This document shows, one piece after another, positions 16,042-25,170 of a stretch of 64,000 nucleotides of DNA. Within the stretch, counting starts at the first letter, position 1; each line of letters begins with the position of its first letter. The translations under genes were made by a program, and so were the position numbers. The notes under the pieces were generated by a model, which made no database searches, was not told where the DNA came from, and saw nothing but the letters and a program-made list of their open reading frames with translations. This stretch comes from Nitrospira sp. GTDB lineage: Bacteria > Nitrospirota > Nitrospiria > Nitrospirales > Nitrospiraceae. Location of the stretch: the NCBI GenBank assembly GCA_030692565.1, contig JAUYAO010000057.1:1-64000 (forward strand), written 5' to 3'.

Positions 16042-16692
16042 ATGACCGCCACCCCGCTCCAGGATCTCGCCAAGTCTCTCCACAACTGCCAGCGCTGCAA
16101 ACTGGCCAAGCTGGGGCGCAGCCAGGTCGTCTTCGGCGTGGGAAACCCGCATGCCAGCATCATGTTCGTGGGGGAAGCCCCGGGGGCCAATGAGGATTTG
16201 AAGGGCGAGCCGTTTGTCGGCGCGGCGGGGAGAATTCTCAACGACCTCCTGCAGTCGGCCAATCTCTCACGCGATGATATTTACATTGCCAATGTCATCA
16301 AGTGCCGGCCGCCTGAAAACCGTGATCCCGAACTCGATGAAGTGGAAATCTGCAAGCCGTTCCTCCTGCAGCAAATTCAGCTGATTCGTCCGAAATTGGT
16401 CTGCACGTTGGGGAACTGGGCGACGCAAACGCTGCTGGAGCGGAAAGTCGGCATCACGAAGGTCAAGGCGCAGGCCTTCTACATGAAAGACTTTGTGCTG
16501 TTCCCGTTGCTCCACCCGGCGGCGGCACTGCATCAGGGTGGACTGCTCGACACGTTGAAAGCGGATTTCAAAAAGCTGAAGGAATTTCTCGACCGGAACA
16601 CGAAACCGGCCGAGCCCACATCGCCCGCGTCACCGACAGCGCTGACTCTACAGATCGATCCGCCGCACCCGACACAAATGGATCTCTTCTAG
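16042..16692 (+). CDS. Uracil-DNA glycosylase, 4Fe-4S family 4 type
   Basis: A 216-aa glycosylase that removes uracil from DNA. Motif 1 is [17 protein letters not shown] at 44-60 and motif 2 begins LLHPAAALH at 157. The four iron-sulfur Cys are visible: C16 and C19 (CQRC), C88 (VIKCRPP) and C104 (EICKPF), as in the thermophile family 4 enzymes. The C-terminal 35 residues are a Pro/Ser-rich tail ending MDLF. I chose the ATG at 16042 because the family starts a few residues before the CxxC pair. It stands alone, convergent with the minus-strand gene at 16737. Confidence 0.9.
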   Translation: MTATPLQDLAKSLHNCQRCKLAKLGRSQVVFGVGNPHASIMFVGEAPGANEDLKGEPFVGAAGRILNDLLQSANLSRDDIYIANVIKCRPPENRDPELDEVEICKPFLLQQIQLIRPKLVCTLGNWATQTLLERKVGITKVKAQAFYMKDFVLFPLLHPAAALHQGGLLDTLKADFKKLKEFLDRNTKPAEPTSPASPTALTLQIDPPHPTQMDLF

Positions 16693-16736
16693 AGCGTTCC
16701 CCATCAGCTCACAGGTTGGCACGGCGGATACACCGA

Positions 16737-17201
16737 CTACGCTTTAGAGGATTGCCCCTCTGTCGTGGCGGCAGACTCGGCATGCTCCGCCTCATCTGCT
16801 TCTTCTTCGGCAGGTTGCTCTTCTTCCGGCACATCGAACCATTGCACCAGCATCTCATCCCACCAGCCCTCGGTCACCTCGTCGCCGGGATCGGTGCCCA
16901 GGAACGCGACGTCCTCTTTCTTCACATCGTGACCGACGAGCTGAGGCTGGAACTTCGCGCGATCGATCACTTCTTTCGTCGCATATCCGCCGATGATCCA
17001 GGCATCCGGATCAGCACGGCGCGACTTGTACGCCTTGAGTCCGATTTTTAAATACATGAACAGCTGTTGTTGGATCGGATCGGCGACACCGGACTGAGGC
17101 AAGCTCAAGGTCTTCTCGATCTTCTTCCGCCAATGCCGATCGTCATAGCGTGACGTGATCAGCTGCAACATTTGCTTTCCCAATTCAGCATCAAGCGCCA
17201 T
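16737..17201 (-). CDS. Conserved-looking acidic protein, unknown
   Basis: 154 aa, soluble. The N-terminal 120 residues are well ordered (LGKQMLQLITSRYDDRHWRKKIEKTL, DAWIIGGYATKEVIDRAKFQ, VAFLGTDPGDEVTEGWWDEMLVQWFDV). The C-terminal tail is very acidic and low in complexity (EEEQPAEEEADEAEHAE). I chose the ATG at 17201; upstream in-frame starts would run into the neighbouring PEBP gene. It follows that gene by 52 bases on the same strand. No family recognised. Confidence 0.6.
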   Translation of the reverse strand: MALDAELGKQMLQLITSRYDDRHWRKKIEKTLSLPQSGVADPIQQQLFMYLKIGLKAYKSRRADPDAWIIGGYATKEVIDRAKFQPQLVGHDVKKEDVAFLGTDPGDEVTEGWWDEMLVQWFDVPEEEQPAEEEADEAEHAESAATTEGQSSKA

Positions 17202-17253
17202 CTGTTGTCCCTTCACACAAACCGTCGTGATCTTGTCTGCGCTGTCTTCTGAC

Positions 17254-17811
17254 TTACCGACCGTACATGGCCGTGAATGAGGCTTTTGCCAGAGCATTTT
17301 GCTTCAGATAATAGCCGACCATCGCCCCCGAAGCCTCCTGCTTCAGCGGAAGCTGATCCACTTTCAACGCGTAGAGCGTGAAGATATAGCGATGCGGCTT
17401 ATCGCCCTGTGGCGGGCAGGGACCGCCATACCCGGGCTGGCCGAAATCCGTCATGCTTTGAATGCTCCCCTGCGGGGCGGATGGACTGTCAGCCTTGCCG
17501 GCTCCAGCAGGCAGCGAAGCCACGGTGGGGGCGATGTTGAAAATGACCCAATGCCACCAGCCGCTGCCGGTCGGGGCGTCAGGATCATAGACCGTCAAGG
17601 CAAAGCTCTTGGTGTCCTTCGGGGCATGCTCCCACTGCAGAAGCGGGGAGACATTCTGCCCCGTGCAGCCAAACCCGTTGAACACATGGTCATTGCCGAT
17701 CGTACTGTGATCCTTGATCGTCGGACTCGTCAGCGAAAATTCTGCGGCCACGCCCGCGTTAGGAAATGCCAGTGCGGCCAGAATCATCATGCCCCATACC
17801 AGAAATTGCAT
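17254..17811 (-). CDS. Periplasmic PEBP/YbhB-YbcL family protein
   Basis: 185 aa with a signal peptide (MQFLVWGMMILAALAFPNAGVAA). It has the phosphatidylethanolamine-binding (Raf kinase inhibitor-like) signature: SPTIKDHSTI, NVSPLLQWEHAPKDTKSFALTVYDPDAP, WWHWVIFNI, and GYGGPCPPQGDKPHRYIFTLYAL. The anion pocket residues (DPDAP, H in HWVIFNI, GPCPP, HRY) are intact. I chose the ATG at 17811 because GAGGGAG lies at the proper distance and gives a normal signal peptide. Ligand and role are not known for bacterial members; likely periplasmic. Confidence 0.9.
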   Translation of the reverse strand: MQFLVWGMMILAALAFPNAGVAAEFSLTSPTIKDHSTIGNDHVFNGFGCTGQNVSPLLQWEHAPKDTKSFALTVYDPDAPTGSGWWHWVIFNIAPTVASLPAGAGKADSPSAPQGSIQSMTDFGQPGYGGPCPPQGDKPHRYIFTLYALKVDQLPLKQEASGAMVGYYLKQNALAKASFTAMYGR

Positions 17812-17833
17812 GGTCAGCTCCCTCTTCATCATC

Positions 17834-19201
17834 CTAATTCCCCGCCACCATCAACTCGCCCAACTTCAGGCTCGGACTTGCAATCCGGCTACGAAACACC
17901 AGGTCGCTTCCCACCGTTTCAATGTCGGTGAACATCTGTTTCAAATTGCCGGCGATCGTAATCTCTTCGACGGGATACGCGAGCTCTCCGTTCTCGATCC
18001 AAAATCCGCAGGCCCCGCGGGAATAGTCCCCGGTCACCATGTTGATCCCAAATCCGATCAGCTCAGTCACGTACAGCCCCTCCTTAACCGACCCGATCAT
18101 CTCCTGCAGTGTCTTCGTACCGGGAACCAGATAGAAATTCGTCGGTCCGACCGATGGACTCTCCCCCACACTCCGCGAGGCATTCCCGGTCGACGGCAGG
18201 CCCAACTTTTTGCCGGAATAGGAATCAAGCAGATAACTCTTCAGGACCCCCCGTTCGACGATCGTGTTCTTGCGTGTGGCCAACCCTTCGCCGTCAAATG
18301 GACGGGAGCCCAGCCCGCCTGCCATACGGCCATCATCGTAGATCGTGAGATGCTCCGACGCGATCCGATTGCCGAGTTGATCGAGGAGGAATGAGGCTCG
18401 TTTGTAGAGCGAATAGCCTGAAATTGCACTACAAAGATTACCGAGGAGACTTCCGGCGGCATCCTGATCGAAAATCACCGGCACCCGCTTCGTGGACACC
18501 TTGCGACCGCCAAGGCGGCGTAACGTCCGTCGCGCGGCTTCCTGGCCGATCGACTCGGGGGATGCCATCAGGCTGAACTTGCGCTGCACTTCATACCATG
18601 CATCCCGTTGCATCCCGCCGGTTGCGGCATCCGTGGCGATGGGAGAGACCGAAATAGAAAAGCTCGAGCTGCGGTACTCACCGACAAATCCATGGCTGTT
18701 GGCCAATACGACTCGGCCGGACGACGAGTCAAACTCGCCCCCCTCCGAATTCGTCATGCGCGGGTCCGCCGACAGGGCCGCAGACTCCGCCCGCTTCGCC
18801 AGATCGATCTGCCGATCGGTCCCAAGCTTGGTGCTGTCATAGAGGTCGAGATCCGGCCAGTCGGTCGCCATCTGCGACGCCTCGGGCAACCCCGACACCT
18901 CATCCGGCACCACCGCCTTTGCCAGCGTGCAGGTCTCATCGACCAGGCGATGCAATGAGTCGACAGAAAAGTCAGAGGTCGAGGTCGTTGCGGACCGCTT
19001 CCCGACAAACACCCGCAATCCCAACCGCTTCTCGCGAGCCTTGCTCAAGCGATCCACCACGCCGACACGCACCTGGACGGAAAAGGTTTCTCCGTCGGCA
19101 ACCACGATGTCGGCCTCCATCGCGCCGCACTGTTTGGCCCGGGCGAGCACGTCCGCGGCCAATTGCGCATACCCGTTGGGCTGTTGCGGTAAGTTATTCA
19201 T
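17834..19201 (-). CDS. pmbA: TldE/PmbA, metalloprotease-partner subunit
   Basis: A 455-aa TldD/TldE family protein without the HExxxH zinc motif, so it is the TldE (PmbA) subunit. Recognisable parts: VQVRVGVVDRLSKAREKRLGLRVF, the middle VPVIFDQDAAGSLLGNL, and the C-terminal GACGFWIENGELAYPVEEITIAGNLKQM. With TldD it forms a heterodimer that degrades unfolded short peptides and processes modified peptides such as microcins. The start lies one base after the tldD stop, which implies translational coupling. The N-terminal extension to 19237 would overlap tldD and is not used. Confidence 0.92.
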   Translation of the reverse strand: MNNLPQQPNGYAQLAADVLARAKQCGAMEADIVVADGETFSVQVRVGVVDRLSKAREKRLGLRVFVGKRSATTSTSDFSVDSLHRLVDETCTLAKAVVPDEVSGLPEASQMATDWPDLDLYDSTKLGTDRQIDLAKRAESAALSADPRMTNSEGGEFDSSSGRVVLANSHGFVGEYRSSSFSISVSPIATDAATGGMQRDAWYEVQRKFSLMASPESIGQEAARRTLRRLGGRKVSTKRVPVIFDQDAAGSLLGNLCSAISGYSLYKRASFLLDQLGNRIASEHLTIYDDGRMAGGLGSRPFDGEGLATRKNTIVERGVLKSYLLDSYSGKKLGLPSTGNASRSVGESPSVGPTNFYLVPGTKTLQEMIGSVKEGLYVTELIGFGINMVTGDYSRGACGFWIENGELAYPVEEITIAGNLKQMFTDIETVGSDLVFRSRIASPSLKLGELMVAGN

Positions 19202-19202
19202 A

Positions 19203-20633
19203 TTATCGCTGCGTCCCGCCGACGGTGATTTCATCAATCTTCAAGGTCGGCAATCCCACTCCGACCGGCACAGACTGGCCGTCCTTCCCGCAAGTCCCAA
19301 TCCCATTATCCAACTTCAAGTCATGCCCGACCATCGAGACCTTCGTCAGGATTTCCGGACCGTTGCCGATCAGCGTCGCTCCTTTGACCGGCTTGGTAAT
19401 TTTCCCGTCCTCAATCAAATAGGCTTCGCTCGCCGAGAACACAAACTTCCCGCTAGTGATGTCCACCTGCCCGCCGCCAAAGGATACGGCGTACAGCCCG
19501 CGCTTGACCGATTTCACAATATCGTCAGGATCCGATTCGCCGGCCAGCATGAATGTATTCGTCATCCGGGGGAGCACAATGCTTTGATAGCTTTCCCGCC
19601 GTCCATTACCGGTCAACGGAATGCCCATCAGCCGCGCGTTCAGTTTATCCGTGATGTAGCCGCGAAGAATCCCCTTCTCGATCAACACCGTGCGTCCGGT
19701 CGGCGTCCCTTCATCATCCATATTGAGCGAGCCGCGACGAAACGGGAGCGTGCCATCATCCACAATGGTGCAGACGTCGGAGGCCACACGCTTGCCGATC
19801 AAGTTGGAAAAAGCCGAGGTCTTCTTCCGATTGAAGTCTGATTCGAGTCCATGGCCGATCGCCTCATGCAGCAAAATGCCCGGCCATCCTCCTCCAAGCA
19901 CCACCGGCATGACCCCTGCCGGCGCATCCACCGCAGAAAGATTCAGAATCGCCTCGCGAGCCGCTTCCCGGGCATATCCCAAATACCGACCCTCTTCCTG
20001 ATAGAACTCAAATCCAACCCGCCCGCCCCCGCCGAAGGATCCCACCTGCCGATTGCCGTTTTCTTCGGCAATACAGGTGACTTGAAGTCGGGACAACGGC
20101 TGCACATCTCCGATCAACGTGCCATCCGATGTCGCCACGGCCACCACTTTATATTCCGTATTAAAGGAGGCCAGTACATTTTTGATACGCGGGTCGTAGC
20201 GCCGCGCCTCAGCGTCGATCGCATTGAGCAGCGCCACTCGATCCGCAGTCGCCACCTCGGCCTTCGCCCGTTCGACGGGATAGAGATCCCGCGTCGGCCG
20301 CCGCTGCGTCGGCACAGGCAGGCTGCGATCACCTTTGGGAGAATTTGCAATATAGCGAGCGGTATCGGCAGCGACTTCCAAATCTTTCTTCGTCAACTCG
20401 TCTGAGTAGGCAAATCCGGTTTTTTCTCCGGCTGTCGCCCGCACCCCGACGCCCTGGGAAATACTTTTCGACGCCCGTTTGACGATGCCCTCTTCCATGG
20501 AGACGGATTCCGACACCCGCGACTCGAAATAGAGATCGGCATAGTCCACGTCCCGGACATTGAGCCGGTCAAGGGCCTGGAATACTTCCAAGTCCGTCAT
20601 GCCGAATTTTGCGAGCTGCCCGGAATCAGCCAT
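19203..20633 (-). CDS. tldD: TldD zinc metalloprotease
   Basis: A 476-aa catalytic subunit of the TldD/TldE protease. The zinc motif HEAIGH lies in ILLHEAIGHGLESDFN, and a further ligand region is SFGGGQVDITSGKFVFSASEAYLIEDGKI. Length is normal for the family. The ATG at 20633 follows AAAGGGGCG; a TTG one codon upstream is possible. It is the first gene of the tldD-tldE unit; an acidic orphan and the PEBP gene follow on the same strand. The gene is divergent from uppS, with about 200 bases between. Confidence 0.94.
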   Translation of the reverse strand: MADSGQLAKFGMTDLEVFQALDRLNVRDVDYADLYFESRVSESVSMEEGIVKRASKSISQGVGVRATAGEKTGFAYSDELTKKDLEVAADTARYIANSPKGDRSLPVPTQRRPTRDLYPVERAKAEVATADRVALLNAIDAEARRYDPRIKNVLASFNTEYKVVAVATSDGTLIGDVQPLSRLQVTCIAEENGNRQVGSFGGGGRVGFEFYQEEGRYLGYAREAAREAILNLSAVDAPAGVMPVVLGGGWPGILLHEAIGHGLESDFNRKKTSAFSNLIGKRVASDVCTIVDDGTLPFRRGSLNMDDEGTPTGRTVLIEKGILRGYITDKLNARLMGIPLTGNGRRESYQSIVLPRMTNTFMLAGESDPDDIVKSVKRGLYAVSFGGGQVDITSGKFVFSASEAYLIEDGKITKPVKGATLIGNGPEILTKVSMVGHDLKLDNGIGTCGKDGQSVPVGVGLPTLKIDEITVGGTQR

Positions 20634-20752
20634 CAATCACGCCCCTTTGTTTCTGTATGGGAACAAGCGCGGAGTATAGCCCATTCATTTCCGCAGCCGC
20701 AATGCAACGCATCTTAACTATTGACAGACCAAGGGCTTTTACTAAATAGCGT

Positions 20753-20781
20753 TTGACATTACCTACCCTCGTCAGTAAACT
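20753..20781 (+). promoter_or_regulatory. Sigma70-type promoter of the uppS-cdsA-dxr cluster
   Basis: TTGACA (20753-20758), a 17-base spacer and TAAACT (20776-20781). Transcription would begin near 20788, about 45 bases before the uppS ATG. This is one of the best promoter matches in the window. Confidence 0.65.
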
Positions 20782-20831
20782 TTGGACACCTGCCATTGAG
20801 TCTTCACAGAAAGGACATCGATTCGTTTCCC

Positions 20832-21620
20832 ATGTCACAAACACCGTCTTCATCCAACCTCGAAAGCCTTTCCGAGCAGGAATTGACGAGCAAATTAGAG
20901 CTGGAGCTCTTGCCCAAACACGTCGCCGTCATTATGGATGGCAACGGACGCTGGGCCGAGTTTCGCAGTCTGCCCCGCATTGCCGGTCATCGGGAGGGGA
21001 TCAATTCCGTCCGCGAAATGATCACGCTGTCTCTCGAACTGGGCATTCAACACCTGACCATTTACGCATTCTCACAGGAGAATTGGAATCGACCGACACA
21101 AGAGATTTCCGCTCTAATGGGCCTCCTAGAGCATTACCTGTCCACCGAGCGAGCCAGCCTCATTGAGCAAGGCGTTCGCTTCCGCGCAATCGGACGACTC
21201 GATGCGCTTCCAGAGAGCGCCCGGCGGTGGGTCCGGACAACCGAACAGGAAACCGCGCATCTGAGCAAGCTGCATCTGACTGTGGCGCTCAGTTACGGTG
21301 GACGAACCGAGATCGTCGACGCCGTTCGCAGCATCGTGAAGGATGCACAGGCTGGATCGCTTCGGCCTGACCAGATTGACGAAACGCTGCTATCCCGCTA
21401 TCTCTACACCCACCCGCTTCCTGACCCCGACCTGTTGATTCGCACCAGCGGCGAGACCCGCATCAGCAACTTCCTCCTCTGGCAACTGGCTTATACCGAG
21501 CTCTACTTCACCTCAACACCCTGGCCTGATTTTCGGCGACGTGAGTTTCTGCTTGCGTTGATCGAATATCAACGACGCGAGCGCCGTTTCGGCCGAGTCT
21601 TGAGCACCGTGTCCTCCTAA
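20832..21620 (+). CDS. uppS: Undecaprenyl diphosphate synthase
   Basis: A 262-aa cis-prenyltransferase that makes the C55 lipid carrier precursor for the cell wall. Signature motifs: VAVIMDGNGRWA near residue 38 with the catalytic Asp, GHREGINSVREM, YAFSQENWNRP, VALSYGGRTEIVDA and RTSGETRISNFLLWQLAYTELYFT. The N-terminal 35 residues before the motif are somewhat longer than usual. I chose the ATG at 20832; a TTG at 20796 would only add residues close to the promoter. It is first in the order uppS-cdsA-dxr-rseP-proS, a standard bacterial cluster. Confidence 0.95.
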   Translation: MSQTPSSSNLESLSEQELTSKLELELLPKHVAVIMDGNGRWAEFRSLPRIAGHREGINSVREMITLSLELGIQHLTIYAFSQENWNRPTQEISALMGLLEHYLSTERASLIEQGVRFRAIGRLDALPESARRWVRTTEQETAHLSKLHLTVALSYGGRTEIVDAVRSIVKDAQAGSLRPDQIDETLLSRYLYTHPLPDPDLLIRTSGETRISNFLLWQLAYTELYFTSTPWPDFRRREFLLALIEYQRRERRFGRVLSTVSS

Positions 21621-21626
21621 CCGCAC

Positions 21627-22520
21627 GTGGATAATCTCAGCCCAGTAGATGTGCATGGCAACCGGGGAACAGGACCGACTGCGCCAGCCTCCACGCCAGC
21701 TCGCCGCTTCGATGCCCGGCGTGTCTACACCGCACTGATCGGCATTCCGATCGTCTATGCCATCATTCGCTATTTGCCGCCATGGGGTTTGACCCTGTTA
21801 GTGGTCATAGGCGGAGCTATCGCTCTACTTGAGCTCACGCGCATGGGCTTCGGTGATCGTCGCAATCCGGCGCTGACCGGACTCGCGCTTGGACTCACGG
21901 CGCTCTTGATCGTTCGTCTCCACTGGGCGTTTTCGATAGAGGCCATCCTGCTATCGGGTCTCGCCGGCGCGCTGCTGGCGATGCTCTGGTCCTCAAATGT
22001 CATCACGTCCCGTTTCCACGATACAGCCGTCGCCCTATTCGGCCCCCTCTATATCGGACTCACACTCAGCACGCTTGTTTCAACACGCACCCTGCCATCC
22101 GGCGAATGGCTGATTGTGTTTATTGCCCTGGTGACCTGGGCCAGCGACATCGGCGCCTACTATGCAGGCACTCTTTGGGGACGCCATCCCCTGGCCCCGT
22201 CGATCAGCCCCAAGAAATCCATTGAAGGCCTGGCGGGTGGATTAGCCCTGGCCATGGCAGTCGCCCTCCTGACACAAATCTGGCTGGTCCCGCAGTTGAC
22301 CATGGTTCACGCCGCGATGCTGGGCCTGCTGATGACCGGTACGGGCCTCGTAGGGGACCTCTGCGAATCGGCACTGAAACGCGCGGTGGGAGTGAAGGAC
22401 TCCGGCGGCATTCTCCCCGGTCACGGCGGCATGCTCGACCGTTTAGATAGTCTCTTGTTCACCGCCCCCACCTTCTACTACTATGTGACATTAGTCTGCG
22501 GCCTTTCGCCGCTCCCTTAG
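21627..22520 (+). CDS. cdsA: Phosphatidate cytidylyltransferase
   Basis: A 297-aa integral membrane enzyme that makes CDP-diacylglycerol from phosphatidate and CTP. About seven or eight hydrophobic segments are visible. The family signature is present near the C-terminus: GDLCESALKRAVGVKDSGGILPGHGGMLDRLDS. The GTG at 21627 starts six bases after uppS. The N-terminal 30 residues are hydrophilic and rich in Pro and Ala, a little longer than typical. Inner membrane; phospholipid synthesis. Confidence 0.93.
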   Translation: MDNLSPVDVHGNRGTGPTAPASTPARRFDARRVYTALIGIPIVYAIIRYLPPWGLTLLVVIGGAIALLELTRMGFGDRRNPALTGLALGLTALLIVRLHWAFSIEAILLSGLAGALLAMLWSSNVITSRFHDTAVALFGPLYIGLTLSTLVSTRTLPSGEWLIVFIALVTWASDIGAYYAGTLWGRHPLAPSISPKKSIEGLAGGLALAMAVALLTQIWLVPQLTMVHAAMLGLLMTGTGLVGDLCESALKRAVGVKDSGGILPGHGGMLDRLDSLLFTAPTFYYYVTLVCGLSPLP

Positions 22521-22531
22521 CAGGAGACGTT

Positions 22532-23692
22532 ATGAAGACCATCATCATCCTGGGCTCCACCGGTTCGATCGGCACGAATACCCTCGATATTGTTCAACGA
22601 TTCCCCGATGAGTTTCGCGTTGCCGGACTCACCGCCGGCAACAATATCGATAAGCTGGAAGAACAGATTCGCACGTTCACCCCACGAGTGGTGGCCGTGT
22701 CACACGAAACCGCCGCAGCGACGTTACGGCAGCGCTGCGCGGGTCTGCCTGTCGAGATTCTGTCCGGCGAAGCAGGCATCGCTCAGGTCGCCTCCCTGCC
22801 GGAGGCCGAACTGGTGATCTCCGCCATTGTCGGAGCCGCCGGACTAGTGCCCACCCTCACCGCGATCCGCTCAGGAAAACATATCGCCTTGGCCAATAAG
22901 GAACCGATGGTCATGGCGGGCAAGCTGATGCAGGAGGAAGCCCACACACATGGCGTCAGGATCTTCCCGGTCGACAGCGAACACAGTGCGATCTTTCAGT
23001 CACTGGAAGGCCATCGCCTTGAAGACGTCCGTCGATTGATTCTCACGGCGTCCGGCGGAGCGCTCTGGACCGTGGCGAAAGAGGAGTTGCAACAGGTCAC
23101 ACCCGAGCGAGCGCTCAAGCACCCCAATTGGAAAATGGGCTCGAAGATTACCATCGACTCCGCCACACTGATGAATAAGGGCCTCGAAGTCGTCGAAGCC
23201 CGCTGGCTGTTCGACATCCCAGAATCCCGTATCGAAGTGATGGTGCATCGGGAAAGCATTATTCATTCGCTGGTCGAGTATGAAGACCGCTCCATGATCG
23301 CCCAATTGGGATTGCCGGACATGCGAACGCCGATCTCTTATGCGATGCGATACCCCGAACGGCTGCCGCTCGATCTGCCTTCGCTCGATTTGACGGAGAT
23401 CGGCACGCTCAGTTTCTGCAAGCCGGACCATGACCGGTTTCCCTGCCTCAACCTGGGCTACGAGTCCCTCCGGACGGGGGGAACCATGCCGGCTACGATG
23501 AACGCAGCGAATGAGGTGGCCGTCGATGCCTTTTTGAACGGCGGCATCCGATTTACCGAGATCGCTGAAGTCATCCGCCAGACGATGGACGCCCATACGC
23601 CCAAAGCCGTGTCCTCTCTGGAGGACGCCCTGGAGGCCGATCGGTGGGCCAGAGAAAAAGCGGAATCTCTGGTCCATGCCCTCCCCCGTTGA
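22532..23692 (+). CDS. dxr: 1-deoxy-D-xylulose 5-phosphate reductoisomerase
   Basis: A 386-aa enzyme of the MEP isoprenoid route; it converts DXP to MEP with NADPH. Motifs: GSTGSIGTNTLDI at 8-20, ALANKEPMVMAG, FPVDSEHSAIFQ with the metal Asp/Glu, LTASGGA, SATLMNKGLEVVEA and MVHRESIIHSLVEY. A clear GGAGA ribosome site precedes the ATG, 11 bases after cdsA. Its product feeds both UppS upstream and the squalene genes at 13417. Confidence 0.96.
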   Translation: MKTIIILGSTGSIGTNTLDIVQRFPDEFRVAGLTAGNNIDKLEEQIRTFTPRVVAVSHETAAATLRQRCAGLPVEILSGEAGIAQVASLPEAELVISAIVGAAGLVPTLTAIRSGKHIALANKEPMVMAGKLMQEEAHTHGVRIFPVDSEHSAIFQSLEGHRLEDVRRLILTASGGALWTVAKEELQQVTPERALKHPNWKMGSKITIDSATLMNKGLEVVEARWLFDIPESRIEVMVHRESIIHSLVEYEDRSMIAQLGLPDMRTPISYAMRYPERLPLDLPSLDLTEIGTLSFCKPDHDRFPCLNLGYESLRTGGTMPATMNAANEVAVDAFLNGGIRFTEIAEVIRQTMDAHTPKAVSSLEDALEADRWAREKAESLVHALPR

Positions 23693-23760
23693 AACATCGT
23701 TTTGAAAATCGGGCAATGAGTGTTAAGTTGATTCTGGCGTTACACATTCACCTCTAGATA

Positions 23761-25164
23761 ATGAGTACACCCATGATGTTCGCATTCACCTGGTCTCCCG
23801 ATACCCTCTGGATCCTGATGCAAAAAGCCTGGTGGTTCCTGGTCGTACTCGGCGTCCTCGTCGCATTCCACGAGCTCGGACACTTCTTGGCGGCCCGCTG
23901 GGTGGGCGTGAAAGTCCTCAAATTCTCTCTCGGGTTCGGCCCGAAAATTTTCGGGCGCCAGGTCGGCGAAACCGAATACCTCCTCTCGGCCATTCCCTTG
24001 GGTGGATACGTCAGACTGTTCGGCGAAGACGAAACGGAAGCGGCCACCCCGGAAGACCAGCGGCGATCATTCGCCCATCAGGGGTTATGGGGGAAAGTGT
24101 TGATCGTGGCAGCCGGCCCCGGTTTCAACTTCATTCTGGCCTATCTCATTTTTGCCGGATGGCTCTCGACGGGAGCGCCCTTGTTCGTTCCGACCTTCCG
24201 CGATCTCAGCCCGGACATTGAGGCGCTGGTGCCTGGCTCGCCTGCATCCGCAGCCGGCATGGAGATCGGCGACCATATTACCAAGGTGAACGGGAAAGAA
24301 ATTTCCACGAGAACGGAGTTATTGGATGCGGTGGCTCACAGCAAAGGGGAAGCCCTTTCGCTGGAAATTAAACGCGGGGCACAAGTAAAACCGCTTTCCG
24401 TTATCCCGGTTCCCCTGCAAGGTCAGCCGACTCAGGCTGACGAGCCGATGTATACGATCGGGATTGAGGAGACTCCCCCTCTGGTTACCTCAGTCATGCA
24501 CGGGTTACCGGCTGCCGTGGCAGGATTCCAGGCAGGAGATCGGGTCATCGGCATCGACGGCCAAACCATCTATACCTGGCTTCAGATGACGACGATTGTA
24601 CGGGATAGCCCGAACAAATCGCTGCACGTTGATGTGCTACGTAATGGCCAACGCATCCCACTGGTCGTCACCCCAAGCGCTGAGAAAGCAACCGTCAACG
24701 GCCAATCCGTGGAGGTAGGCAAGATCGGCATCTCAGGACCTGGCCGGTCACTTATGCATGCGGACAATCCTCTCCAGGCCGTCTACCAAGGGCTCGATGC
24801 CACATGGGGATGGACCGAGCTTACCGCCATCGGGCTCTATAAGATGGTTGTCGGAGACATCTCGAGCAAGAACATCGGCGGCCCGTTGACGATCGCGAAC
24901 ATTTCAGGGGAAGCCGCCTCCCAGGGCGCCTCCAGCGTCATTTTCTTGATCGCCATTCTGAGCATCAATCTCGGCGTCCTGAATTTGCTTCCGATTCCGA
25001 TTCTGGACGGAGGACACTTGCTCTTTTTCCTCATTGAAGGCATTCTGCGCAAACCGCTTGGCGACCGGCAGCGGGAAATTGCACAGCAAGCCGGGCTGGT
25101 CTTATTGGTTGGCGTGATGATCTTCGCCTTTTGGAATGACCTCGAACGTATCTTCCTCCGTTAA
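23761..25164 (+). CDS. rseP: Site-2 intramembrane protease RseP
   Basis: A 467-aa zinc metalloprotease of the inner membrane. HELGH is at about 37-41 in the first membrane segment; two PDZ domains follow (ALVPGSPASAAGMEIGDHITKVNG and GLPAAVAGFQAGDRVIGIDG). The third metal ligand is in NLLPIPILDGGHLLFF near the C-terminus. It cleaves membrane-bound regulators such as anti-sigma factors and remnant signal peptides. The ATG at 23761 is used; an ATG four codons later is possible. It has the normal position between dxr and proS. Confidence 0.95.
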   Translation: MSTPMMFAFTWSPDTLWILMQKAWWFLVVLGVLVAFHELGHFLAARWVGVKVLKFSLGFGPKIFGRQVGETEYLLSAIPLGGYVRLFGEDETEAATPEDQRRSFAHQGLWGKVLIVAAGPGFNFILAYLIFAGWLSTGAPLFVPTFRDLSPDIEALVPGSPASAAGMEIGDHITKVNGKEISTRTELLDAVAHSKGEALSLEIKRGAQVKPLSVIPVPLQGQPTQADEPMYTIGIEETPPLVTSVMHGLPAAVAGFQAGDRVIGIDGQTIYTWLQMTTIVRDSPNKSLHVDVLRNGQRIPLVVTPSAEKATVNGQSVEVGKIGISGPGRSLMHADNPLQAVYQGLDATWGWTELTAIGLYKMVVGDISSKNIGGPLTIANISGEAASQGASSVIFLIAILSINLGVLNLLPIPILDGGHLLFFLIEGILRKPLGDRQREIAQQAGLVLLVGVMIFAFWNDLERIFLR

Positions 25165-25170
25165 CACCCT

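Noticed and set aside
20626-20853. 75-codon minus-strand open frame between tldD and uppS
   Set aside because: It overlaps the uppS promoter and start and the tldD start; no ribosome site.
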